From contig CAXTJQ010000001.1 of the NCBI GenBank assembly GCA_964244725.1, forward strand, positions 1 to 64,000: a stretch of DNA of 64,000 bases, given 5' to 3'. Below the pieces are notes generated by a model. It had not been told where the DNA came from. It saw only the letters and a list, made by a program, of their open reading frames with translations, and did not search any database. Positions 8,473 through 17,493 of this stretch are shown one piece after another; position 1 is the stretch's first letter; every line of letters starts with the position of its first letter. The stretch comes from Kumtagia sp964244725 (GTDB taxonomy: Bacteria > Pseudomonadota > Alphaproteobacteria > Rhizobiales > Rhizobiaceae). The translations under genes were made by a program, and so were the position numbers.

Positions 8473-10337
8473 GAGCGACCTCGCGCCGGGCGTTTCTCGC
8501 CGGCGTCGGCGCTGCATTCGCCTCTGGTCTTTTGCCCTCCGAAATCTTCGCCTCGAGCCCGACCGGCCGGAAGCTGCACGGTCTCTCGGCCTTTGGCGAC
8601 CTGAAATACGCCGCCGACTTCGCTCATTTCGACTACGTCAACCGCGATGCGCCGAAGGGCGGATCATTCAATTTCGCGCCGCCGAACTGGGTCTTCAACC
8701 AGAACACCCAAACCTTCAACACGCTGAACAGCTTCGTCGCGCGGGGCGATGCGCCGCCTCGGATGGAGATGTGCTTCGATTCGCTGATGGCGTCCGCGCT
8801 CGACGAGCCCGACGCCATGTATGGGCTGCTCGCCGAGGCCGTCACGATCTCGCCCGACCGCAACAGCTTCGATTTCGCGCTTCGCCCCGAGGCAAAATTC
8901 CACGACGGTTCGCCGCTGACGGCCGACGATGCCGCCTTCACCTTCGACCTGTTCAAGAAGGACGGCCATCCCGACCTGCTGCTGACGCTGGCGCAGATGA
9001 CGGAAGCCAAAGTGCTCGACGCCCGCACCGTCCGGCTCACGTTCTCCGGCAAACAGACGGAACGGACGATCCTGAACGTATCCGGCTTCCCGATCCTCTC
9101 GAAGGCGTATTTCACCGCCAATCCGTTCAGCGGCGCGAACATGAAGCCGCCGTTGGGGTCGGGACCCTACAAGGTCGGGCGCGTCGCGCCGGGCCAGACG
9201 ATCGAGTACGAACGCGTCGCGGACTATTGGGGCAAGGACCTCGCCGTCAATCGCGGCCAGCACAATTTCGATCGCATCCGCATCGAATTCTACCGCGAGC
9301 GCCAGGCCGCCTTCGAGGCGTTCAAGAAAGGCGACATCACCTTCCGCCAGGAATTCACCTCGCGCACCTGGGCTACCGGCTACGATTTTCCGGCGATCGC
9401 GGCCGGCAAGGTGGTCAGACGTGAGTTCCCAGGTGAGAAGCGGCCCTCGATGCAGGCCGTCGCCATCAATTTGCGCCGGCCGAAATTCCAGGATCTTCGG
9501 GTTCGCCGCGCGATCGCCATGTGCTTCGACTTCGAATGGACGAAGCGCAACCTGTTCTATGACTCCTACGAACGGTCGCAATCCTGCTTCGAGCGCTCCG
9601 ACTACAAGGCCGACGGATCGCCGTCGCCGCAGGAACTGGCGTTGCTGGAGCCCCTGCGCGCGCAACTAGCGCCGGAGGTGTTCGGCGAGGCGTTCGTTCA
9701 GCCCGTGTCCAACGGCTCGGGCCGCGACCGAAAGCTTCTCGGCGCGGCGTCGAAACTGCTGGCTGAAGCCGGCTGGAAGCGAACCGGCGCGGGGCTGACC
9801 AACGAGAAAGGCGAAAGCCTGACGGTCGAGATCCTCGACGACGACGATACGACGGTGCGGATCGACTCGCCCTGGGTCGAGAACATGCGCGCGATCGGCA
9901 TCGACGCGTCGATCCGCGTGATCGACTCGGCACAATTGCAATCGCGCCAGGCAGACTTCGATTTCGACCTCGTGACGATGGCGATGTCGTTCAGCGCCAC
10001 GCCGACCGCCGACGATCTCGAAGGGTTGTTCCACTCCAAATCGGCCACGCTGACGGGCTCGCGCAATCTGCCAGGCGCCGCGGACCCCGCCGTCGACGCG
10101 CTGATCGCGGCCGTCGGCCGCGCCTCTGACCGGCAAAGTCTGATCGTCGCGATGCGCGCGCTGGACCGGGTCTTGCGCGTCCGTCAGGACTGGATACCAA
10201 ACTGGTATTCGGCGAATCACCGCGCGGCCTACTGGGATATGTTCGGCTTCAGGGAGCCTAAGCCCGATTTCGGCTTTCCGGTGGAAGCGCTGTGGTGGTT
10301 CGACAAGGACAAGGCGGCGGCGATTGGGAAAGCCTGA
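8469..10337 (+). CDS. second oligopeptide ABC transporter substrate-binding protein, Tat-exported
   Basis: A 622-residue paralogue of the preceding binding protein (same KYAADFAHFDYVNRDAPKGG opening and same family 5 motifs). Start is a TTG at 8469 that overlaps the upstream stop as TTGA, with AGGAG 7 bases before it; longer in-frame starts read into the upstream gene. The leader contains a twin-arginine motif (SRRAFLAGVGAAFASGLLP), so export is probably by Tat, unlike its neighbour. It belongs to the same Yej operon. Two binding proteins of different export route for one permease suggest two ligand ranges. Confidence 0.92.
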   Translation: MRATSRRAFLAGVGAAFASGLLPSEIFASSPTGRKLHGLSAFGDLKYAADFAHFDYVNRDAPKGGSFNFAPPNWVFNQNTQTFNTLNSFVARGDAPPRMEMCFDSLMASALDEPDAMYGLLAEAVTISPDRNSFDFALRPEAKFHDGSPLTADDAAFTFDLFKKDGHPDLLLTLAQMTEAKVLDARTVRLTFSGKQTERTILNVSGFPILSKAYFTANPFSGANMKPPLGSGPYKVGRVAPGQTIEYERVADYWGKDLAVNRGQHNFDRIRIEFYRERQAAFEAFKKGDITFRQEFTSRTWATGYDFPAIAAGKVVRREFPGEKRPSMQAVAINLRRPKFQDLRVRRAIAMCFDFEWTKRNLFYDSYERSQSCFERSDYKADGSPSPQELALLEPLRAQLAPEVFGEAFVQPVSNGSGRDRKLLGAASKLLAEAGWKRTGAGLTNEKGESLTVEILDDDDTTVRIDSPWVENMRAIGIDASIRVIDSAQLQSRQADFDFDLVTMAMSFSATPTADDLEGLFHSKSATLTGSRNLPGAADPAVDALIAAVGRASDRQSLIVAMRALDRVLRVRQDWIPNWYSANHRAAYWDMFGFREPKPDFGFPVEALWWFDKDKAAAIGKA

Positions 10338-10364
10338 AACGATCTTCGCAACGAGCAGGCCCTG

Positions 10365-11465
10365 ATGGGCGCCTACATCCTCCGGCGCGTCCTTCTGATG
10401 ATCCCGACCTTGCTGGGCATCATGGCCGTGTCCTTCGCGGTCATCCAGTTCGCGCCGGGCGGACCGGTCGAGCAGGTCATCGCCAAGCTGACGGGGCAGG
10501 GGGGCGATTCGGGCGACCGGCTTTCAGGCGGCGGCGCCGACGCCGGTGGCAACACGTTCGATGCCGGCGGCGAGACCGGTTCGAAATATCGCGGCGCCCA
10601 GGGCCTCGATCCCGATTTCATCGCCAAGCTGGAAAAGCAGTTCGGCTTCGACAGGCCGCCGCTCGAGCGCTTCGGCCGGATGATCTGGAACTATGCCCGC
10701 TTCGATTTCGGCGACAGCTATTTTCGCGACATTTCGGTGCTCGACCTTATTCTCGAGAAGATGCCCGTCTCGATCTCGCTCGGCCTGTGGATCACTCTGC
10801 TGTCCTACCTGATCTCAATCCCGCTCGGCATCCGCAAGGCCGTGCGCGACGGCTCGTCCTTCGACACCTGGACAAGCGCCATCGTCATCGTCGGCTACGC
10901 CATTCCGGGATTTCTGTTCGCGATCCTGCTGATGGTCCTGTTTGCCGGCGGCTCGTTCTTCGACTGGTTTCCGCTGCGCGGCCTGACCTCGGACAATTGG
11001 GACCAGCTGTCGATCTTCGGGAAGGTCGTCGACTATCTCTGGCATCTCGCCTTGCCGCTGACGGCGATGGTGCTGTCTGCCTTCGCGACGACGACGCTGC
11101 TCACCAAGAACTCGTTCCTCGATGAAATCCGCAAGCAATATGTCGTCACCGCCCGGGCCAAGGGCCTGTCGGAACGCCGAGTGCTCTATGGCCACGTCTT
11201 CCGCAACGCCATGCTGATCGTCATCGCGGGGTTTCCCGGCGCGTTCATTTCCGCCTTCTTCACCGGCTCGCTGCTGATCGAGAACATCTTCTCGCTCGAC
11301 GGGCTCGGCCTGCTCGGCTTCAAATCAGTGCTCGACCGCGACTATCCCGTTGTGTTCGCCAACCTCTACATCTTCTCGCTGATCGGCCTGGTGATCTCGC
11401 TGGTCTCTGACCTCACTTACACCTGGATCGATCCGCGCATCGATTTCGACCGGCGGGACGTCTGA
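10365..11465 (+). CDS. yejB: oligopeptide/microcin C ABC transporter permease YejB
   Basis: A 366-residue inner-membrane permease of the DppB/YejB class. The start MGAYILRRVLLMIPTLLGIM is the usual first membrane segment, and the YejB-type Gly/Asp-rich insertion (about residues 45-80) follows. The cytoplasmic EAA loop lies in the stretch YVVTARAKGLSERRVLYGHV, which docks on the ATPase. It begins 27 bases after the second binding protein and its stop overlaps the next start (TGATG), so translation is coupled with yejE. Confidence 0.95.
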   Translation: MGAYILRRVLLMIPTLLGIMAVSFAVIQFAPGGPVEQVIAKLTGQGGDSGDRLSGGGADAGGNTFDAGGETGSKYRGAQGLDPDFIAKLEKQFGFDRPPLERFGRMIWNYARFDFGDSYFRDISVLDLILEKMPVSISLGLWITLLSYLISIPLGIRKAVRDGSSFDTWTSAIVIVGYAIPGFLFAILLMVLFAGGSFFDWFPLRGLTSDNWDQLSIFGKVVDYLWHLALPLTAMVLSAFATTTLLTKNSFLDEIRKQYVVTARAKGLSERRVLYGHVFRNAMLIVIAGFPGAFISAFFTGSLLIENIFSLDGLGLLGFKSVLDRDYPVVFANLYIFSLIGLVISLVSDLTYTWIDPRIDFDRRDV

Positions 11466-12616
11466 TGAGCGACATCCTGGTGAAGGCGCAGGTCGAGCAG
11501 GTCCGGGAACAGGCGGCGCGGCCGTGGCTGTCGCCGCTTAACAAGCGGCGCTGGCAGAGCTTCAAGGCGAACCGCCGCGGTTACTGGTCGCTGTGGCTCT
11601 TCCTGCTGCTGTTCGGCTTGTCGCTGGCCGCCGAACTGGTCGCGAACGACAGGCCGCTGATCGTTTCCTACAAAGGCGAAATTCTCTACCCGGTCGCGGT
11701 CGACTACCCGGAGGAGAAGTTCGGGGGCTTTTATGCGGTCACGGACTATCGCGACCCCGTCATCGGCGACGAGATCGAAGCCAATGGCTGGATGATCTGG
11801 CCGCCGATCCGCTATTCCTACCGCACCGTCAACAACGAAATTCCCGAGGCGGCGCCGGCCAAGCCCTCCTGGATGTATTCGAAAGAGCAGCGCTGCTCGC
11901 GCTACCCGCTCGGCGCCGACGACTCCGGGTGCACGCTCGGCAACTGGAACTGGCTCGGCACCGACGATCAGGCGCGCGACGTGTTCTCGCGCGTCATCTA
12001 CGGGTTCCGGATATCGGTGCTGTTCGGCCTGATCCTGACGCTCGGGTCGGCGGTGATCGGCGTTTCGGCCGGCGCCGTGCAGGGCTATTTCGGCGGACTG
12101 ACGGATTTGCTGTTCCAGCGCTTCATCGAGATCTGGTCGGCGATTCCGGTGCTCTATCTCCTGCTGATCGTCGCGGCCGTCCTGCCGCCGGGCTTCTTCA
12201 TCCTGCTCGGCCTGATGCTCGTGTTTTCCTGGGTCGGCTTCGTCGGCGTCGTGCGCGCCGAATTCCTGCGCGCCCGCAACTTCGAATACGTCAACGCCGC
12301 CCGCGCGCTCGGCGTCCCCAACCGCACCATCATGGTCCGCCACCTTTTGCCCAACGCCATGGTGGCGACGCTGACCTTTCTGCCGTTCATCCTCAACGGC
12401 TCGATCACGACGCTGACCTCGCTCGATTTCCTCGGCTTCGGCCTTCCGCCCGGCTCGCCCTCGCTCGGCGAGCTGCTGAAACAGGGCCAACGCAACCTCA
12501 ACGCGCCATGGCTCGCCCTGTCCGGGTTCGTCGTCATCTCGCTCATGCTTTCGCTGCTGATCTTCGTGGGCGAGGCGACCCGCGACGCGTTCGATCCGCG
12601 CAAGACGTTCAGGTGA
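11465..12616 (+). CDS. yejE: oligopeptide/microcin C ABC transporter permease YejE
   Basis: The 383-residue partner permease of the DppC/YejE class. It has an N-terminal membrane segment (SLWLFLLLFGLSLAAELV), the large periplasmic loop typical of YejE containing WLGTDDQARDVFSRV, and the EAA loop EYVNAARALGVPNRTIMVRH. It forms the channel with YejB. In homologous operons the ATPase gene yejF usually follows directly; here a toxin-antitoxin-like pair separates them, beginning 72 bases downstream. Confidence 0.95.
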   Translation: MSDILVKAQVEQVREQAARPWLSPLNKRRWQSFKANRRGYWSLWLFLLLFGLSLAAELVANDRPLIVSYKGEILYPVAVDYPEEKFGGFYAVTDYRDPVIGDEIEANGWMIWPPIRYSYRTVNNEIPEAAPAKPSWMYSKEQRCSRYPLGADDSGCTLGNWNWLGTDDQARDVFSRVIYGFRISVLFGLILTLGSAVIGVSAGAVQGYFGGLTDLLFQRFIEIWSAIPVLYLLLIVAAVLPPGFFILLGLMLVFSWVGFVGVVRAEFLRARNFEYVNAARALGVPNRTIMVRHLLPNAMVATLTFLPFILNGSITTLTSLDFLGFGLPPGSPSLGELLKQGQRNLNAPWLALSGFVVISLMLSLLIFVGEATRDAFDPRKTFR

Positions 12617-12688
12617 GGTGCGCGCTGACCGCCCATTGTGATATGAGGCCGGAAGCGGGCAGCGGCGCTCTTGAAGGGACCCTCGGCT

Positions 12689-12925
12689 ATGAACAAGATC
12701 GTGCTTGAACATTATCCTGCGTCGAAATTGCCTGATGAGCTTCGGCGGGGTTTGGCGATGGAGGCCTCCGTCAGAATCACGGTCGAGGAGGAGCGGCCGC
12801 CGCCGGTTTTCGGGGACGAGTTCAAACGGCAACTGATGGAAGTGAGAAAGAATCTCAAACACCATGTCACGCTGGAGGAAGCTGTCGCTCGAGTGCGCGA
12901 ACTTCGCGACGAATGGGATGACTGA
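12689..12925 (+). CDS. antitoxin-like small protein upstream of PIN toxin
   Basis: A 78-residue acidic/basic mixed protein (MNKIVLEHYPASKLPDELRR at the start, EEAVARVRELRDEWDD at the end). The opening resembles the AbrB-less antitoxins that pair with PIN toxins in alphaproteobacteria, and the C-terminal helix would be the toxin-binding tail. An upstream in-frame ATG at 12671 is possible, but MNKIV fits better. Its stop overlaps the start of the PIN gene. Base composition is lower in GC than the flanking yej genes, hinting at separate origin. Family assignment is by context and general shape, not by a diagnostic motif. Confidence 0.75.
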   Translation: MNKIVLEHYPASKLPDELRRGLAMEASVRITVEEERPPPVFGDEFKRQLMEVRKNLKHHVTLEEAVARVRELRDEWDD

Positions 12926-13425
12926 TGACATCAATCGATCGTCTCTATCTCGACACCAATGTGTTCATTGCTATGGCTGAGGGAGCAGATTCGATATCGG
13001 ACCAGCTCAATCAGCTCGCAGCAACTCAAAATCCTGGTTCCAACTTTCTGTTTTCCAGCGAACTGAGCCTTGCGGAATTGCTTGTCCATCCCATCCGCAA
13101 CGACAATCAACCCTTGCAGCGAATGTATGAGGGCTGGATACAGTCGGGAGGCTGGCTCACGGCTGCCCCGGTAGACCGGGCCGTTCTTCGCCGCTCCGCA
13201 GAAATCCGCAGTCTGTATCGCGCGGTGAAATTGCCTGACGCTATCCATCTGTCCACTGCGCTGGCTTTTCAGTGTACGCATTTTTTGACCGCCGACCGGC
13301 GGCTTCCGGCCGAAATCGAGTTGCCGCAAGACCCTGATGAGCGTCGAGCCCCCCTTCGGCTAAGCGTCCTCACCCTAGAAGTCGATATCGTGCGCGGCCT
13401 TGTCGAGAGGCATCAGCTGTCTTGA
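12925..13425 (+). CDS. PIN-domain ribonuclease toxin, VapC-like
   Basis: A 166-residue PIN-domain protein. The acidic active-site residues are all present: D10 (LYLDTNVF), E51 (LSLAELLV), D105 (KLPDAIHLS) and D124 (LTADRRL). VapC-type PIN proteins cleave tRNA or rRNA and are held by the antitoxin encoded just upstream, with which it overlaps by one base. Its own stop codon overlaps the TTG start of yejF. The lower GC content and AT-rich codons against the flanking transporter genes suggest later insertion into the operon. It looks intact, not decayed. Confidence 0.87.
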   Translation: MTSIDRLYLDTNVFIAMAEGADSISDQLNQLAATQNPGSNFLFSSELSLAELLVHPIRNDNQPLQRMYEGWIQSGGWLTAAPVDRAVLRRSAEIRSLYRAVKLPDAIHLSTALAFQCTHFLTADRRLPAEIELPQDPDERRAPLRLSVLTLEVDIVRGLVERHQLS

Positions 13426-15047
13426 CCCCCCTCCTTTCCGTCCGCGATCTCTCCGTCGCCTTCACCCAGGGCGGCAAGACCACGACCGCCGTCGACCGCA
13501 TCTCCTTCGACATCGCCAAGGGCGAGACGGTGGCGCTGGTGGGCGAGTCCGGCTCGGGTAAATCGGTCTCGGCGCTGTCCGTGCTGCGCCTGCTGGCCTA
13601 TCCCGCGGCCAGCCACCCGACCGGTCGGATCCTGCTCAACGGCGACGACCTGCTCGCCAAGGACGAGAACGCGCTGCGCAAGGTGCGCGGCAACCGGGTG
13701 ACGATGATCTTCCAGGAGCCGATGACCTCGCTCAACCCGCTGCACACGATCGAGCGGCAGATCGTCGAAATCCTCGAATTGCACCAAGGCATGCGCGGAA
13801 CGCAGGCGCGGGCGCGGACCTTGGCGCTCCTCAACGAGGTCGGCATTCGTGAGCCGGAAAAGCGCCTCGGCGCCTATCCGCACCAGCTTTCCGGCGGTCA
13901 GCGGCAGCGCGTGATGATCGCGATGGCGCTGGCCAACGAACCCGAATTGCTGATCGCCGACGAACCGACCACGGCGCTTGACGTCACGGTGCAGGCCCAG
14001 ATCCTCGAACTGCTCGCCGGCCTCAAGGCCCGCAACGGCATGTCGATGCTGTTCATCACCCACGACCTAGGCATCGTCCGCAAGATCGCCGACCGTGTCT
14101 GCGTGATGACCAAGGGCAAGATCGTCGAGACCGGGCCGACCAGGGAGATCTTCGCCGACCCGCATCATGACTACACCCGCCATCTGCTCGCCGCCGAGCC
14201 GAAGGGAAAGCCGTCCGCCGCCGATCCCCGAGCCAAGGTTGTAATGGCGGGCGAGGGCGTGAAGGTCTGGTTTCCGATCAAGCAGGGCTTCTTCCGCAAG
14301 ACGGTCGATCATGTGAAGGCCGTAGACGGCATCGACATCCAGGTGAAAGCCGGCCAGACGATCGGCGTCGTCGGCGAATCCGGCTCGGGCAAGACGACGC
14401 TCGGGCTGGCGCTGTGCCGCATGATTTCCTCGCGAGGCCATATCGCCTTCGATGGCCGCGACATCGACGCGCTCTCGTTCAACCAGATGCGGCCGCTGCG
14501 GCGTGAGCTGCAAATCGTCTTCCAGGATCCCTACGGGTCGCTCAGCCCGCGCATGTCCGTCTCCGAGATCGTCGAGGAGGGGCTGAAAATCCATGAGCCG
14601 AAACTGTCATCGCAACAGCGCGACACCAGAATCGTCGACGTGCTAACGGAAGTCGGGCTCGATCCGGCGACGCGCTTCCGCTATCCGCATGAATTCTCCG
14701 GCGGACAACGCCAGCGTATAGCCATCGCCCGCGCCATGGTGCTCAACCCGCGCTTCGTCATGCTCGACGAGCCGACATCGGCCCTCGACATGAGCGTCCA
14801 GGCGCAAGTTGTCGATCTGCTGCGCAGCCTGCAGGTCAGGCATGATCTGGCCTATCTCTTCATCAGTCACGATCTGAAGGTGGTGAAGGCGCTGGCCAAT
14901 GAAGTCATCGTCATGCGCAACGGGCGCATCGTCGAATACGGCCCCGCCACGCAGATTTTCGACAACCCGCAATCGGACTATACCCGCGCGCTGCTTTCGG
15001 CTGCCTTCCGCATCGAAACGGCCCCGCTCGGCATCGTTAGCGAATAG
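13422..15047 (+). CDS. yejF: oligopeptide ABC transporter, fused double ATPase YejF
   Basis: A 541-residue protein with two complete ABC ATPase modules: Walker A GESGSGKS near residue 47 with signature LSGGQRQR, and a second Walker A GESGSGKTT near 320 with signature FSGGQRQR. Each module has its Walker B (LLIADEP, FVMLDEP). It energises YejB/YejE. The start is TTG at 13422, overlapping the PIN toxin stop as TTGA; no better start is seen, so its translation may depend on translation of the toxin gene. Confidence 0.95.
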   Translation: MTPLLSVRDLSVAFTQGGKTTTAVDRISFDIAKGETVALVGESGSGKSVSALSVLRLLAYPAASHPTGRILLNGDDLLAKDENALRKVRGNRVTMIFQEPMTSLNPLHTIERQIVEILELHQGMRGTQARARTLALLNEVGIREPEKRLGAYPHQLSGGQRQRVMIAMALANEPELLIADEPTTALDVTVQAQILELLAGLKARNGMSMLFITHDLGIVRKIADRVCVMTKGKIVETGPTREIFADPHHDYTRHLLAAEPKGKPSAADPRAKVVMAGEGVKVWFPIKQGFFRKTVDHVKAVDGIDIQVKAGQTIGVVGESGSGKTTLGLALCRMISSRGHIAFDGRDIDALSFNQMRPLRRELQIVFQDPYGSLSPRMSVSEIVEEGLKIHEPKLSSQQRDTRIVDVLTEVGLDPATRFRYPHEFSGGQRQRIAIARAMVLNPRFVMLDEPTSALDMSVQAQVVDLLRSLQVRHDLAYLFISHDLKVVKALANEVIVMRNGRIVEYGPATQIFDNPQSDYTRALLSAAFRIETAPLGIVSE

Positions 15048-15120
15048 GTAGCGGATCGATTGCGCTTGCGCCTCGACTGCGGGCGCATATTAATCCGCCC
15101 GATCAGGAGAGAGAGGCCGG

Positions 15121-16062
15121 ATGAGCAAGGGCAAGGTGCTGCTGTCGATCACGGGCTTCAACCCGCAGCGCTGGCACGAATTGCTGGCCGCCGGCCGCGA
15201 GGTCGTGCGCGAGCCGAACGGCCCGGACGATCCCGCGATCGACTACGCCGTCGTCTGGAAACAGCCGAGAAACATCCTGGCGACCCTGCCGAACCTCAAG
15301 GCGATCTTCTCGATCGGCGCCGGGGTCGATCATATCCTGGCCGATTCGACTGTTCCAAACGTCCCGATCGTGCGCATCGTCGCCGACAATCTTACGCAAC
15401 ACATGACGGAATACGTCGTCTGGCGGGTGCTCGATCATCATCGCTTCGGCCAGCTCTACCGCTTGCAGCAGAAGAAGAAGATCTGGCGCGAGCCCGTTCA
15501 GCGTCCCGCGAGCGACGTGTCGGTGGGAATAATGGGCTTTGGCAATCTCGGCCGCGCCTCGGCCGCGGCGCTTGTCGCCCTCGGCTTCCGGGTCAACGGC
15601 TGGAGCCGGTCGCTGCACGCGATGGACGGCGTCGCGGCATTCGCCGGCGAGGCGGGACTGCGCCAGTTTCTCGGCTCGAGCGATATCCTCGTCGTGCTGC
15701 TGCCGCTGACGCGAGCCACCGAGGGCGTGGTCAATTATGACCTGCTGAAACAATTGCGCCGCCGCAACGCTCTTGGCGGCGCGGTTCTCGTCAATGCAGG
15801 ACGAGGGCGGCTCCAGAAGGACGCCGACATCGTTCGGGCGCTGGAAGACGGGACATTGAAGGAGGCGAGTCTCGATGTCTTCGAGGTCGAGCCTTTGGCC
15901 AGAACCAGCCCGTTATGGATCCATCCGAAGGTCTTCGTGACCCCGCATGCCGCGGCGACATCCGACCCCGATTACCTCGTCGCGCCGATGCTAGCGCAGA
16001 TGGCGGCGCACGACGCCGGTGCGCCGCTGACCGATCTCGTCGATCGCGCCGCCGGCTATTGA
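15121..16062 (+). CDS. ghrA: glyoxylate/hydroxypyruvate reductase A-type 2-hydroxyacid dehydrogenase
   Basis: A 313-residue D-2-hydroxyacid dehydrogenase of the GhrA subgroup. The Rossmann motif GIMGFGNLGRAS begins near residue 137. The catalytic Arg (NAGRGRLQ), Glu (DVFEVEPL) and His (VTPHAAATSD) are all present. The family reduces glyoxylate and hydroxypyruvate with NADPH. GAGAGAGAGG lies just upstream of the ATG. It starts 73 bases after yejF and may be read from the same transcript, but has no obvious functional link to peptide uptake. Confidence 0.88.
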   Translation: MSKGKVLLSITGFNPQRWHELLAAGREVVREPNGPDDPAIDYAVVWKQPRNILATLPNLKAIFSIGAGVDHILADSTVPNVPIVRIVADNLTQHMTEYVVWRVLDHHRFGQLYRLQQKKKIWREPVQRPASDVSVGIMGFGNLGRASAAALVALGFRVNGWSRSLHAMDGVAAFAGEAGLRQFLGSSDILVVLLPLTRATEGVVNYDLLKQLRRRNALGGAVLVNAGRGRLQKDADIVRALEDGTLKEASLDVFEVEPLARTSPLWIHPKVFVTPHAAATSDPDYLVAPMLAQMAAHDAGAPLTDLVDRAAGY

Positions 16063-16101
16063 CTCCGTGTTCGCGACCGGAGGCCGCCGACGCCGGCCGT
16101 C

Positions 16102-16740
16102 TCAGCAGTCTGAGCAGGGAATGGTCGTGCTGATGCGTGGGCGAAGATAATACGTCTTCTTCATGTCGATGTTGTCGAAGGCCGAGGTCAGCCCCAGGGC
16201 GGTTTTCTGGGACGCGGTCCAGGTGATGATCGGCTTGTAGGCGAGCGAGCTTTCGACCCGGATCAGGAAAGTTCCTGGAACATTCAACTCGGCGGGAATG
16301 GTCGTCGGGGTTCCAGCCGCCGCGTCGCGGCTGTAGACGTTGTTGACCACCTTGCGGGACCAGGCGACTTTGACGGTCGAGTTCGGATCCGCCGTTACCT
16401 CGATTGCGGTCACCACGATGGTTGGCGCGGAGCGATTGTAAGGCTGGATGATCGATTGTCCGATCTGGAGGATCGCGTCGACCTCCGATTTCTGTGTATC
16501 GGGCGACTGGGTGATCAGGTCGGCCACCATGCTGCCGATGCGGCCGACCTTCTTGTTGCCGTCTATGCCTTGCGCCACCTCGATCGTCACGAAATACATG
16601 GCGAGCATGATCGGCGCGACCATGGCGAATTCGACGGCGGCGACCGCCCGCCGGTCCGAAAGGAAATGTCGCATCGAGCCCCTGAGCGCCGACGGGAGTC
16701 GTGCGATGGCCGAGGCGGAGGAGGTAATGGAAGCGAGCAT
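16102..16740 (-). CDS. TadE/TadG-like pilus assembly pseudopilin
   Basis: A 212-residue protein with the pseudopilin-like N-terminal pattern RRAVAAVEFAMVAPIMLAMYFV (about residues 29-50): a positively charged lead, then a hydrophobic membrane segment containing Glu. TadE/TadF-type proteins are processed by the Tad prepilin peptidase and help assemble Flp pili. The ATG at 16740 has GGGGAAA just upstream, the same leader as the pilus gene at 17922. The upstream extension of the frame to 16890 is shadow sequence. The last residues carry a CSDC motif. It lies 41 bases after the second TadE-like gene, presumably in one unit. Confidence 0.85.
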   Translation of the reverse strand: MLASITSSASAIARLPSALRGSMRHFLSDRRAVAAVEFAMVAPIMLAMYFVTIEVAQGIDGNKKVGRIGSMVADLITQSPDTQKSEVDAILQIGQSIIQPYNRSAPTIVVTAIEVTADPNSTVKVAWSRKVVNNVYSRDAAAGTPTTIPAELNVPGTFLIRVESSLAYKPIITWTASQKTALGLTSAFDNIDMKKTYYLRPRISTTIPCSDC

Positions 16741-16781
16741 GGTTTTCCCCGGAAAATGGATTGTGCCGCGTTCGGCCGGCG

Positions 16782-17354
16782 CTACTCGGGAAACGGTTCG
16801 TTCTGCCACACGACGGCGGCGAACTGCAGGGTCTTTCCGCCCTTCAGATTCGACATCTGCTGGCGCATGAAGTCGGTCATGACCGGCCATTTGTAGAACA
16901 CGCGCAGCATGTTCTTAGACAATGCGGGACCGGGATTTACGGCAAATCCCGTCGTGTCGATGTCGTTGTCGCCGGTATATTTGACCTTGACCAGCGCTGC
17001 GTCGGCAAAGGTGTCGTACTGCCGAAGGTCGACGAGCAAATCGGGACAGCCGCTGGCGACGATCATGCTGAGGTCGGCGCAGATCATCGTTTTCAGCTTG
17101 GCTTCGGTCATGTCCGCCGCCGGAATCTGCCCCGTCCGCAATTGACGCGCGACGTCGTCGGCGGCGTTCGCCAGGATTTGCTGTCCGGCAAAGGAAATGC
17201 AGCTCTCCATGATGGCGAAAATCAACAGCATGAACGGAAGCGCGAGAATGCCGAACTCGACCACGGTCGCGCCGCGCTGGTTGCGCGCGAAACGGCGAAA
17301 GGGACCGCCAGGTTTCGCGTTGCGATCGTTCGCGGTCTGACGAAGGGAGCTCAT
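16782..17354 (-). CDS. TadE-like pilus assembly pseudopilin
   Basis: A 190-residue TadE-family protein with the signature RNQRGATVVEFGILALPFML near residues 25-45; processing is expected after the Gly of QRG, with Glu at +5 as in Flp-type pilins. The rest is a periplasmic domain with a cysteine pair (MICADLSMIVASGC). It is the first of two pseudopilin genes on this strand, downstream of the gene at 17494-17922 and convergent with ghrA. Confidence 0.88.
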   Translation of the reverse strand: MSSLRQTANDRNAKPGGPFRRFARNQRGATVVEFGILALPFMLLIFAIMESCISFAGQQILANAADDVARQLRTGQIPAADMTEAKLKTMICADLSMIVASGCPDLLVDLRQYDTFADAALVKVKYTGDNDIDTTGFAVNPGPALSKNMLRVFYKWPVMTDFMRQQMSNLKGGKTLQFAAVVWQNEPFPE

Positions 17355-17493
17355 GGGATTATTCGCCTCTCGGAACTCGATGGAGACGCACCATAGCGCG
17401 AACGTGTTGATGTCCCGTTTTGGCGATTGGTTGAAATCGGGGTCGCGTGTTCACGGCGCGTTGACCATGAACGCCGCGATTGCCCGTCGATCG

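Noticed and set aside
6562..8517. 651-codon open frame on the minus strand opposite the first Yej binding protein
   Set aside because: Arg/Val/Gly-rich composition with no domain; antisense shadow of a well-supported gene in GC-rich DNA.
11417..12934. 505-codon minus-strand frame opposite yejE and the antitoxin
   Set aside because: Composition is Arg/Glu/Gln-rich shadow; yejE is clear on the plus strand.
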